64,000 bases of DNA from CALINF01 sp039990395 (GTDB lineage: Bacteria > Pseudomonadota > Gammaproteobacteria > Pseudomonadales > Halieaceae): positions 7,110-71,109 of the forward strand of contig JBDXFZ010000008.1 in assembly GCA_039990395.1 (NCBI GenBank). The letters are read 5' to 3'. The translations under genes and the position numbers were made by a program. Shown piece after piece: positions 46,522-54,033 of the stretch (its first letter is position 1; each line of letters begins with the position of its first letter). The notes below the pieces were generated by a model. It was not told where the DNA came from and ran no database searches. It saw only the letters and a list, made by a program, of their open reading frames with translations.

Positions 46522-47790
46522 TTATTTCCAGTTTTCCGCATACACACGCATCAGGTTCTCTCCTAAAAAGCCGCGAATTTCATTCTCATTCCAGCCGTGT
46601 GCGTCCTCCAAAATAGCTGCCACGTCCCATATATGCTCTGCAGCAATGTTGCTGGCTGGTGCACCAAAGCCCAGCTCAGGGGGGTATACATCGGTATTGC
46701 CAATATCCCGCTTGTAGTAATCCAAAATGTTATGCACGTAGTCGGTGGAGAAACACAACCTATCCCTGCCAATGAGTTCTGCTATGTACACAACATGTTC
46801 TACAAAGCGCTCGGGCGAGGCATCCGCATCTTCGTTGAGGAAAATACCCACGCCGGTGGGGCAGACCACGCCCCCGGTTGATGCAACAGCCTTGATCGCC
46901 TCGTCAGACATGTTGCGGGAAATTTGCCAGACCGCATCAGCGTTTGAGTGGGAGGCAATAATTGGTTTAGTTGCTATGGCAGCCGCATCGATTGCGGCCT
47001 GGTTGGATGAATGTGAAACATCGACCACGATATTGGCGGCCTGGGCTGCTTTTACCCACTGCCTACCCAGTTCGGTTAGCCCCAGATCCTGCTTGGTACC
47101 GCCACCCGCGAGCATATTGTTATTGTTGTAGGTGAAGTTCATGGTGCGGATACCGCCCAAATAAGACTTCTCAGCGTGACCCGCAAGATCGTCCGCCACG
47201 TAGTCCGCGCCCTGAGTGTTGTACATGACAGCCATCTTCCCGGCCGTCTTTGCCCTGCGGATATCCCCGGTGGTATCAACTTTAACCATACCCTGATCCC
47301 TGATCACCTCATCCGAAGCCGCGATGATATCGTAAGCCGACTTGCCCTCCGGTATGGCGGCGGGAAATGCGTAAACTGTGGCAGAAGCCAGGGTTATACC
47401 TGCGTCCTTGTTGCGTACCACACCCCGACTGAAGGATTCATAGGTGTTCCCGATGATGCCAACGGACGCCGGCAGAATAGAGTTGATGGCAATCGCATCC
47501 TTGTACTTATTCCGCGCTTGAGCGGCACGCTTTACCTGATCGGGAGTTCGCTTAAGGTCGTACTGCTCTGCAAGCCAGATCGCACGTTTGACGATGATAT
47601 CCTCAGACTTATCCCTAGTATTGTAGAGATTTGCCGTTATAACGCTGTCTGAGACATATCCAGCCTTGGCGTTCCATCCGCCATCAACGTGTTCATGCTC
47701 ATGGCCTATGTCATGAGCACTCACTGACAATGCACCAGTCAGAATCAGGCCGGAAAAATATCTAAGGTGTCCCACAAATGAATTCCTCAT
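46522..47790 (-). CDS. Secreted M19-type (membrane dipeptidase-like) amidohydrolase
   Basis: A 422-aa secreted protein; ATG 47790 gives a signal peptide (MRNSFVGHLRYFSGLILTGALSVSAHD). Two metal-ligand regions of renal dipeptidases are present (VVDVSHSSNQAAID and IIASHSNADAVWQISRNMSDE), followed by GGVVCPTGVGIF. The usual N-terminal His-x-Asp is not visible: the corresponding place reads AIAINSILPAS. The bridging Glu region also reads NTQGADYVADD. It is therefore a divergent member that may bind metal differently or act on another substrate. It is encoded just upstream of the porin, with 33 nt between, suggesting joint uptake and hydrolysis of a peptide-like compound. Confidence 0.75.
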   Translation of the reverse strand: MRNSFVGHLRYFSGLILTGALSVSAHDIGHEHEHVDGGWNAKAGYVSDSVITANLYNTRDKSEDIIVKRAIWLAEQYDLKRTPDQVKRAAQARNKYKDAIAINSILPASVGIIGNTYESFSRGVVRNKDAGITLASATVYAFPAAIPEGKSAYDIIAASDEVIRDQGMVKVDTTGDIRRAKTAGKMAVMYNTQGADYVADDLAGHAEKSYLGGIRTMNFTYNNNNMLAGGGTKQDLGLTELGRQWVKAAQAANIVVDVSHSSNQAAIDAAAIATKPIIASHSNADAVWQISRNMSDEAIKAVASTGGVVCPTGVGIFLNEDADASPERFVEHVVYIAELIGRDRLCFSTDYVHNILDYYKRDIGNTDVYPPELGFGAPASNIAAEHIWDVAAILEDAHGWNENEIRGFLGENLMRVYAENWK

Positions 47791-47927
47791 CACATCAATT
47801 CGCAACGCAGATAACATGGGTTCGGTCCTAAAAAAGCCAATCGCCCCCAACTTCGGGCACCAATAATACCGCACCCAAGCGGAGCCTGCCTGAGGGCAAG
47901 AATCGGTATCACATGGTTTCGGCACTG

Positions 47928-48104
47928 GTTCGGATTTCGGTTTTGGAGTTCAGTTAGCGTTCTTCGATTTACGGACAGCGCACTAAAAAATCGAACCCAA
48001 CCGAGCTCGGAATAGGTTCGGTTTAGGTAGCCCTCCCCTACAACCATAGAAAAATGGCTTTAGGCTCTGCAACTTACTAAGGCAATTGGAGCCTCTCCCT
48101 GCTC
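47928..48104 (+). repeat. Module right-end repeat, copy A
   Basis: About 180 nt directly before tRNA-fragment copy 2 are homologous to 51314-51492. Shared blocks are GGTTCGGA..TTCGGTTTTG, then TCGGTTT..GTAGCCCTCCCC-like sequence, CCATAGAAAAA, CTTACTAAGG and ATTGGAGCCT. It lies upstream of the dipeptidase gene (minus strand) and probably contains its promoter. Confidence 0.8.
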
Positions 48105-48149
48105 CTCATAATCGGCAGGTCGAAGGTTCGAGTCCTTCTGGGCCCACCA
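48105..48149 (+). repeat. tRNA 3'-half fragment, copy 2 (att-like)
   Basis: Forty-five nt from the anticodon loop to CCA match the tRNA (45016-45060) with a single difference (TTCGAGT for TTCAAGT). The match stops at CTCAT, so the crossover region lies in the anticodon loop/stem, a usual integrase core position. The 5' half is missing, so no functional tRNA is made. Confidence 0.92.
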
Positions 48150-48229
48150 TTTTTTATAGCTTTCATAGACTTATAACTCGGTTGAGCGCCCAACTATGGT
48201 GTTGACTCATAGACTGGAGTCGGTGGGTG
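48150..48229 (+). repeat. tRNA-downstream flank repeat, copy 2
   Basis: Matches 45061-45142 closely (TTTCATAGACTTATAAC, GACTCATAGACTGGAGTCGG, GGTGGGTG). It shows that the repeated unit extends about 80 nt past the tRNA. Confidence 0.85.
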
Positions 48230-48374
48230 TAAGTGGTGGTAATTCCACGTTCAGGCAGAAAATCTTCGATGAGTGGTCCGGCATCCCGGTGATGACTGAG
48301 GTTGAAGCGATGTGAGAGCCAGACGGCGTAACTGGTTATATCGAGAGGAAACAGTGATGTTTGTATATGCTCAT
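48230..48374 (-). pseudogene. IS6-family transposase N-terminal relic
   Basis: From ATG 48374 the minus strand reads MSIYKHHCFL, then after a frameshift TSYAVWLSHRFNLS, RDAGPLIEDFLPERGITTTY. This resembles the start of IS6-type transposases (FPRDIISYAVWLYHRFNLS...LLAERGI). It is broken and truncated at the edge of the flank repeat. No terminal inverted repeats were found. It lies upstream of the module B porin. Confidence 0.7.
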
Positions 48375-48485
48375 GGCCCGATTCTAGCAGTCTGGGCCAG
48401 TTAACTTGTCAGTACCCCCGTTTACAATGAGAATATTTCAAACTACCTTAGCTCCGAAAAGCCCACTTACAGAGCGCTATTTACA

Positions 48486-49793
48486 TTGACCCACCGCATT
48501 CTCAAAATCTTTGTCTTTTTCATTCTCTGTCCGCTTAGCCTTGCCTCTCCGGCAAATCAGGATTCGGAACACATTGTTACCGAAGAACCCGAGCTGGTAG
48601 AAGAACGAGTATCAGGCAATCGCCGGGAGTCCACGCTATTCGGAAGCAGGGACTCTATCTCGGTGCAACTAGAGACCGACGAAGCGATCAAATCGCCGTC
48701 AGGACGTCTGGGGGCACTGGATGGCGCACTCTCCGGTATTCAGTCGTGGAAACGGGGGTTGCTCGAGGACTACGGCCTGCAATTAGGCATGGACCTGGCA
48801 ACACTTTCCCAGTGGGCCAGCGAATCGATTGACGGTACGGATAACGCCTGGGGAGCTGTCGCCAGACTGTACGGTCGATGGGCCTTCCACAACAGAGCAG
48901 CTGACAACACGGGCTTTATCGGTTTCAAAGTTGAAAACCGGAGTGCTTTGGGCGGGGAAATTCCACCCAAAAATCTACGCCGGGAGATTGGCTACCTCGG
49001 CTATACCGATATCGTGTTTAGTGATGATGGCAACCTGATCACTGAGCTTAGCTATCAGCAACGCCTGGGCGATAACGATCAGGCGGCCATCGTCGTCGGC
49101 AGATTCGACCCCAACAACTATATGGATGTGCTCGGTTGTTGCAGTCCGTGGACAACCTTCAGTAACCTAAGCCACCTGCTCAACCTGAGTATTTCCCTGC
49201 CCGATGCCAGTTGGGGAGTGGGGGCCGGATCATGGCTGGGGGAAAGTGAACAGTGGTATGTCAGTGGCAGTATCAGCGATGCCAATGGCACGCTGCGGTC
49301 GGGTCTGGACTGGTTCACCGGGGGGGCTGAATTCTTCAAGCAGGCCGAGATAGGCTGGTCTCCAAGCCGCGAGCGCAGACTCTATACCAAGACCAGCTTT
49401 ACCGTATGGCATGTTGACGAACGCGAGGACGCAGGGCTCCCATCCTCTCATGGTGTCGCGTTTTCGGCGAATAAAACCTGGAAAGACACATGGATGGGGT
49501 TCTTCAAAGCAGGGGTCTCCTCGGGTGAAGCGGTACTGTACGATGAGTTCGCCTTAGTGGGATTTGGCCGAGTATTCCACAGCAATACCGATCGAATTGG
49601 CCTGGCAATGAGTTACGGCAAGCCACCGGATTCAAGCCTTGACGCTGAAAAAACCATGGAAGTTTTCTACAAGTTTCAGTTGGCAAAAAGCCTTCAGTTG
49701 ACCACGTCTTATCAGCACATTATGGATCCCGCACTGAACCCCGATGAGTCCTCCATCGACATGCTCGGGGTTCGATTGCGATTTATTCTGTAA
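48486..49793 (+). CDS. OprB-family carbohydrate-type porin, module B
   Basis: A 435-aa outer-membrane porin beginning at TTG 48486. Signal peptide MTHRILKIFVFFILCPLSLASP is followed by an acidic linker and then the same core as the module A porin: LEDYGLQLGMDLATLSQWASES, VVGRFDPNNYMDVLGCCSPWTTFSN, LPDASWGVGAGSW and a late KSLQLTTSYQHIMDPALNPDESS. Paralogy is clear by motif order, though identity looks only moderate. The gene is followed after 76 nt by an esterase gene. The 110 nt upstream hold AT-rich, promoter-like sequence, but I could not fix a promoter. Confidence 0.85.
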   Translation: MTHRILKIFVFFILCPLSLASPANQDSEHIVTEEPELVEERVSGNRRESTLFGSRDSISVQLETDEAIKSPSGRLGALDGALSGIQSWKRGLLEDYGLQLGMDLATLSQWASESIDGTDNAWGAVARLYGRWAFHNRAADNTGFIGFKVENRSALGGEIPPKNLRREIGYLGYTDIVFSDDGNLITELSYQQRLGDNDQAAIVVGRFDPNNYMDVLGCCSPWTTFSNLSHLLNLSISLPDASWGVGAGSWLGESEQWYVSGSISDANGTLRSGLDWFTGGAEFFKQAEIGWSPSRERRLYTKTSFTVWHVDEREDAGLPSSHGVAFSANKTWKDTWMGFFKAGVSSGEAVLYDEFALVGFGRVFHSNTDRIGLAMSYGKPPDSSLDAEKTMEVFYKFQLAKSLQLTTSYQHIMDPALNPDESSIDMLGVRLRFIL

Positions 49794-49869
49794 CAGTTTC
49801 ACACCAACATCAGCGACATATCCTGTCAGATGACAGTAAATGACATTGAACAACTCGGGGAAATCACAT

Positions 49870-51198
49870 ATGCGACCCACACAGCCTATATTACTAACTG
49901 CACTTTTCTTTGCGGGTGTCGGAGCCTATTCGACTTCCGTTGCAAGCACCGATTCACGCTGGAGTGTGATCGCTAACGCTTATGAACTTGCGGCTACGCT
50001 TACAGGCACCGAAGACAATAAGACTCATGGCGAAGGTGATGTAAATATAGTGCGATTCGATACTGAGTTTCGCAATCTGGAAGGCAGGTGCAACCAGCTG
50101 GCGAAGAGGGATCGTGCACCTTGCCTCGACGATCTTCTTCGGCTGAAGTCCCTGGTTAAGTCGGAGGTAAATCCTAACGACCCGAACCGCAACCGACGCT
50201 TTGCAACCAACATTCCCAACTTCGTCAGCCCGGAGATGAGCAAGGTCATGGCAAACTGGACTCCCTTCTGGCTGGCGGACGGGTTTACCGGGTTCCCGGA
50301 CCCCAGCGACAAAGCGGCGTGGCAGTTCGAGGTACTACACGGGGAAGTGATCGGTCCGGCGGCAAAGGCTGGAGAAGCGTTTTTGGGAACGATGAACATC
50401 ACGACGGAAGAGCGCGAGCTTAACGGAGTGCGAACGGTCATGCTTCATCCGAGCGAAAATCGCCATCCCGGGAAAGTGCTGATACACGTTCATGGTGGCG
50501 CGTTTTACGCCAACACCCCCGAAACCACATATGACAGAACGGCACCACTTGCCGACTTGATGGGCATCAACATTGTTTCTGTGGACTATAAGCTGATGCC
50601 CGGGAAACCGGGAGAAGAGTGGGATATTCTCGATCAGCGAGACCAGGTGATTGCTGTATTTGACGCCCTCACAGCTGAAGGGACTCAGTACAAGCCAGAA
50701 GATATTGGCATTTACGGATGCTCCGCTGGCAGCGGGCTGGTCGCCATGTCAGTTAATAAGATGTCACACCGAGGTGGAAAACTACCAGCCGCTGCCGTAC
50801 TACAGGGTGCGATGGTTGATTTCACAATGGACAGTGATTCAAACACAACCTTGCGCTACGACGATCCTCGCACGAACTTCGATCTCCTTATGGAATCCGT
50901 GTGGCCGATGCTCGGCATGACAGAAGAAAAAGCGAAAGATCCGCGCTACTCGACTGTGTTGGATAACTTCGAAGGACGTGACTTCCCTCCTACGATGATT
51001 CAGCAGGGCACGAAGGAGATTCAGATGAGTGACGGTGTCCGCATGTACGATGTACTGCGTCGGGCGGGGCACACCACGCAGTTGGATGTGCACGACGCCA
51101 TGCAGCATTGCTTTCATGGACACTGGGGTACCCCGGAGGCGGAAGTAGCCGTGACTCGAGTGGCAGAATGGTTTGCGGAACACTTGTACACTAAGTAA
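49870..51198 (+). CDS. Secreted alpha/beta-hydrolase (HSL/family IV esterase-like)
   Basis: A 442-aa exported esterase/lipase-type hydrolase. ATG 49870 is preceded by GGGGA and gives a signal peptide (MRPTQPILLTALFFAGVGA...). The oxyanion motif is HVHGGAFYANTPE (about residue 206) and the nucleophile elbow is IYGCSAGSGLVAMSV (Ser near 289). The catalytic His is probably in DAMQHCFHGHW near the C terminus. A 130-residue N-terminal extension precedes the hydrolase fold. It belongs to the same transcript as the module B porin, suggesting uptake plus periplasmic hydrolysis of an ester. Confidence 0.83.
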   Translation: MRPTQPILLTALFFAGVGAYSTSVASTDSRWSVIANAYELAATLTGTEDNKTHGEGDVNIVRFDTEFRNLEGRCNQLAKRDRAPCLDDLLRLKSLVKSEVNPNDPNRNRRFATNIPNFVSPEMSKVMANWTPFWLADGFTGFPDPSDKAAWQFEVLHGEVIGPAAKAGEAFLGTMNITTEERELNGVRTVMLHPSENRHPGKVLIHVHGGAFYANTPETTYDRTAPLADLMGINIVSVDYKLMPGKPGEEWDILDQRDQVIAVFDALTAEGTQYKPEDIGIYGCSAGSGLVAMSVNKMSHRGGKLPAAAVLQGAMVDFTMDSDSNTTLRYDDPRTNFDLLMESVWPMLGMTEEKAKDPRYSTVLDNFEGRDFPPTMIQQGTKEIQMSDGVRMYDVLRRAGHTTQLDVHDAMQHCFHGHWGTPEAEVAVTRVAEWFAEHLYTK

Positions 51199-51313
51199 TT
51201 GATACATGATTTATTGGTGATCGCACCCGCCCCCTAGCCGACAAAATGCATACGGTGATAGCTGAAGCAAATGGCGGGCTGTTAGGAATTGCAGCTAACT
51301 CCAAAGCTCGGAA

Positions 51314-51492
51314 GAGGTTCGGAGTTCGGTTTTGAAAAGCTGTTACAGATCTTCAGCTTATTGCCAAAACTGCCGAAACCTACTCGAGGTGAGTTCGGTA
51401 TAGGGTCGGTTTCGGCAGCTCTCCCCTACTACCATAGAAAAACGCCTTTAGATTCTTCAACTTACTAAGGCCATTGGAGCCTGTTCCTGCTC
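51314..51492 (+). repeat. Module right-end repeat, copy B
   Basis: Homologous to 47928-48104 and in the same position just before a tRNA fragment. The last 95 nt are the best conserved. Here it follows the esterase gene rather than preceding a start, so the repeat belongs to the element end and not to one promoter. The preceding 51199-51313 holds nothing I recognise. Confidence 0.8.
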
Positions 51493-51565
51493 CTCATAAT
51501 CGGCAGGTCGGAGTGGGCCGCACGCGGATTCGAGTCCTTCTGCTACCGCGCGCCTGACCCCACCA
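51493..51565 (+). repeat. Modified tRNA 3'-half fragment, copy 3
   Basis: A 73-nt version of the tRNA fragment. It keeps CTCATAATCGGCAGGTCG, TTCGAGTCCTTCTG and CCCACCA, but has two insertions: GGGCCGCACGCG-type sequence before the T-loop and GCTACCGCGCGCCTGA after it. The inserts can pair (GCACGCGG / CCGCGCGC with one mismatch; outer GGTC/GACC), putting the T-loop sequence in a hairpin loop. It differs from copy 4 at only two positions. Confidence 0.88.
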
Positions 51566-51712
51566 TTTTTTATAGCTTTCATAGACTTATAACTCGGTTG
51601 AGCGCCCTACTATCAAGTCTAGCCCTTAGTCTGGAAGGGGCTGGAAGGCGATGCTAGACTTTCTCGCAAATCGGCTATGCGTGCGCCACAGCACTAATCT
51701 GGGAGAGATCTA
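51566..51712 (+). other. Left end of module C
   Basis: Begins with the tRNA-downstream flank (TTTCATAGACTTATAACTCGGTTGAGCGCCC as in copy 2, about 45 nt), then unrelated sequence. GGGAGAGA lies 7 nt before the TTG start of the amidohydrolase. No promoter could be fixed. Confidence 0.6.
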
Positions 51713-53038
51713 TTGAACACATTCATCAAAACCACCATCGCAGCTACTCTTGCGCTGGGCCTGAATATGCAGGCACAAGGAGAGACTAGCCAAACCCTCA
51801 TTCGCAACGTAAATGTCTGGGATGGATTCGCAGATAAGCTCAATGAGGGACAAGACGTTTTAATCGATGGCAACAGCGTCGCTCGAATTGGCCCCAACCT
51901 CACAGCTGGCGATGCCACCGTTATCAATGGCGGTGGGCGCACCTTGATGCCCGGCCTCATAGATATGCATACGCACGTTATGTTCCCCCGTGGCTTGCCC
52001 GACCATGAAAACGTCTGGGACGGTGCCGCTTCTGGCGCCATGGCGCATGAGAGCATGCAGATTTATATGAACAACGGTTTCACCACGCTGCGTGACATGT
52101 GCAGCCCCCCAAGTCTGTCACGGGCGATCAGCTCTGGCGCGCTCGAGGGGCCCCGCTTTTACACCTCTGGCGCGTGTATTTCTTCTTACTCGGCACACGC
52201 TGACTGGGGACCTCAAACCGCAGAGCTTGGCGCCGATTCAAATCACATCCGCATGGGAACCTCCTTGATTGCCAACAGCCCGGATGAATATCGTGAGGCC
52301 GCTCGCTACAATTTCCGCCAGGGTGCACAGTTCCTGAAAATTTTCGTGGGCGGTGGCGTAGCTTCGTCATTCGATCCCCTAGAATCAATCACCATCAGGC
52401 CGGAGGAACTTAGGGCCGCGGTGGAAGTGGCGGAAGACTTCGGCTCCTATGCTTGCATCCATGTTTATCACGCGGAGCACATCCAGATGGCGTTGGATCA
52501 GGGTGTCACGTGCATCGAGCATGGTTTCTTAATGGACGAGGCCACCATGAAACGCATGGTTAAAGAAGACATTGTACTGTCTGCCCAAGCCTTCATGAGC
52601 TATACAGCGTTCCAAGACCCCGCCGGCATACCCGGTTTTGGTCCCGAGCAGGTGGCCAAGGGTCTTAAGGTCAATAAGGGTGCGGATCAGATGTTCAAAT
52701 GGGCGGCCGAGAAAGGCGTCGATATGTTCGCTGGGAGTGACATGTATACGTACGACGCGCTACCCAACGCCATGTTGAACATAACCCAACTCGAACGCTG
52801 GTTTTCACCAGTAGAGGCTCTGCGGGCCGCCACTTCATCGGCAGGAAAGTGGCTGATGAAAACTGGACCCAAAAACCCCTACAAGGATGCGCAGCTGGGC
52901 ACTCTTAAGGAAGGTAGCTACGCGGACGTTATCCTCGTCACCGGTAACCCGCTTGAGGGGACTGAAGTTCTTGCTGATTCAAGCAACGTCGTTCTGGTCA
53001 TGAAAGATGGCAAGGTCTTCAAAAATCAGCTCAATTGA
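51713..53038 (+). CDS. Secreted amidohydrolase (imidazolonepropionase/Xaa-Pro type)
   Basis: A 441-aa exported metal-dependent hydrolase. It starts with TTG after GGGAGAGA and has a signal peptide (MNTFIKTTIAATLALGLNMQAQG). Metal and catalytic motifs run in order: LMPGLIDMHTHVMF (HxH, about residue 82), FLKIFVGGGVAS (carboxylated-Lys position), CIHVYHAEHI, CIEHGFLMD and FAGSDMYTYD (catalytic Asp). The C-terminal beta sandwich reads GTLKEGSYADVILVTGNPLEG. The family acts on cyclic amides, peptides or similar; the substrate here is unknown. Its last 74 nt are duplicated at 53792-53865. Confidence 0.85.
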   Translation: MNTFIKTTIAATLALGLNMQAQGETSQTLIRNVNVWDGFADKLNEGQDVLIDGNSVARIGPNLTAGDATVINGGGRTLMPGLIDMHTHVMFPRGLPDHENVWDGAASGAMAHESMQIYMNNGFTTLRDMCSPPSLSRAISSGALEGPRFYTSGACISSYSAHADWGPQTAELGADSNHIRMGTSLIANSPDEYREAARYNFRQGAQFLKIFVGGGVASSFDPLESITIRPEELRAAVEVAEDFGSYACIHVYHAEHIQMALDQGVTCIEHGFLMDEATMKRMVKEDIVLSAQAFMSYTAFQDPAGIPGFGPEQVAKGLKVNKGADQMFKWAAEKGVDMFAGSDMYTYDALPNAMLNITQLERWFSPVEALRAATSSAGKWLMKTGPKNPYKDAQLGTLKEGSYADVILVTGNPLEGTEVLADSSNVVLVMKDGKVFKNQLN

Positions 53039-53074
53039 GGGGTCGCTATTTGTCAAAATAGTTGTCGCTCCCTG

Positions 53075-53206
53075 TTATGCGGCGGCTTCTAAGCCGCCAC
53101 AATCCTTGACCGGGTTAAGCCAGACTTTGTCTGGTACAGCCCAGTCTCTGATATCGCAGGTCCAGCGCTTAGGGTTTGCCGCCCTGGCTGCCGCGTAGAC
53201 CACCCT
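53075..53206 (-). pseudogene. IS3-family transposase C-terminal relic
   Basis: The minus-strand frame ending at 53075 reads AAARAANPKRWTCDIRDW, then VPDKVWLNPVKD and EAAA before a stop. This is the typical IS3-family OrfB tail (NPxRWxxxxRxWxxxxxVxLNP). No upstream part remains. The GGCGGCTT/AAGCCGCC stem at 53081-53098 lies within it. Confidence 0.6.
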
Positions 53207-53236
53207 TCGCTTATTGGAATTACGGAGAGGCTAGAG

Positions 53237-53749
53237 ATGGTTAATGCATCTTTATACAGATTAATCTTTATCATCACATTAATGGGCATCTCACCTTTTG
53301 CAAGCGCTCAAGGAAAATCAGGTTCGAGTGTTTTCGATATTGGTGTCTATGTTACCAACTTAGAAAGAACGAAAGATTTTTATACATCCGTGTTTGGTCT
53401 AAAGGTTATTAGAGAGTGGGATAGCATGGACATCAGTTTTGATGATGAGAATTATCAAACGGTCCCGTTGGGTGGTCTCTATCTGGTCGGTGACAACGGT
53501 ATGCATCTTGAGTTTCTACAAAGGGCTGATCCCGATGCTCGGCAAGAGTTACAAGAGCCCATCAATCATTTTGCGATTGAGGTTGCAGATGTAAAGGCCA
53601 ACGTATGATTTAGCGATATCAAAAGGAGCCAAGCCCGCTTTTTCCGACGAGAGGGTACAGTACGCGAGGATAGGCGATTTTCGTGTTACCCATACACAAA
53701 TAATTGGTTTGGATGGAGAGCGCATACAAATTCTTAGAGTGCTTGAGTG
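53237..53749 (+). pseudogene. Exported VOC (glyoxalase/dioxygenase fold) protein, frameshifted
   Basis: The frame opens at ATG 53237 with a signal peptide (MVNASLYRLIFIITLMGISPFASA), then VFDIGVYVTNLERTKDFYTSVFGLKVIREW and MHLEFLQRADPD, a VOC-fold half. After VADVKANV at 53605 it hits TGA. A shift of one base restores YDLAISKGAKPAFSDERVQ, then RIQILRVLE to a stop at 53747-53749, the rest of the VOC domain. The full product would be about 170 aa. The sequence is visibly more AT-rich than its neighbours. Confidence 0.8.
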
Positions 53750-53791
53750 ATTGCCTGAGTGAGTGCTTGGTGACTGTTAGCCATTAGACAC

Positions 53792-53865
53792 TGCTTATTC
53801 AAACAACGTCGTTCTGGTCATGACAGATGGCAAGGTCTTCAAATATCAACTCGATTGAGGGGTCG
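53792..53865 (+). repeat. Duplicated 3' tail of the amidohydrolase gene
   Basis: Seventy-four nt repeat 52972-53045 with about six mismatches, including the last codons (NNVVLVMTDGKVFKYQLD then stop) and GGGGTCG beyond the stop. It looks like the remnant of a second amidohydrolase copy, or a duplication made when the VOC/IS segment was inserted. The remaining 53866-53960 has nothing recognisable. Confidence 0.9.
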
Positions 53866-53960
53866 GCATGCGCTCGGCTTTGGTCTAGACGCCCGTAGGC
53901 ATCCAGAATAGGCTTTAGTTTTCTTGGGATTGCTAACTTGAAAGAGGTCTTTCCCTCCTC

Positions 53961-54033
53961 CTCATAATCGGCAGGCCGGAATGGGCCGCACGCGGATTCG
54001 AGTCCTTCTGCTACCGCGCGCCTGACCCCACCA
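53961..54033 (+). repeat. Modified tRNA 3'-half fragment, copy 4 (right boundary)
   Basis: Nearly identical to copy 3 (71 of 73 nt). It is followed by TTTTTACGTTTTCATAGATTCAACAATCGATAAC-like sequence, read in blocks, which aligns loosely to the tRNA-downstream flank after the other copies. The flank ends in CTATCAAG as after copy 3. This is the right edge of the island; the wzz-like gene begins its 3' end at 54101. Confidence 0.88.

Larger units (their letters stand above)
45016..54033 (+). mobile_element. tRNA-anchored genomic island of three modules
   Basis: The stretch between the tRNA and the wzz-like gene is punctuated by copies of the tRNA 3' half at 45016, 48105, 51493 and 53961. They define modules of 3089, 3388 and 2468 bp. 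Each module carries a separate set of secreted or outer-membrane genes in different orientations. Modules A and B share a right-end sequence of about 180 bp. IS6- and IS3-type transposase relics and a duplicated gene tail show repeated rearrangement. There is no integrase, phage structural or conjugation gene. I infer successive site-specific insertions at one tRNA site, with recombinase supplied in trans or lost. Confidence 0.75.

Noticed and set aside
51541..54022. GCTACCGC in att copies 3 and 4, the reverse complement of the ops core
   Set aside because: It faces away from glycan genes, has no TGCT extension, and belongs to the paired insertions.
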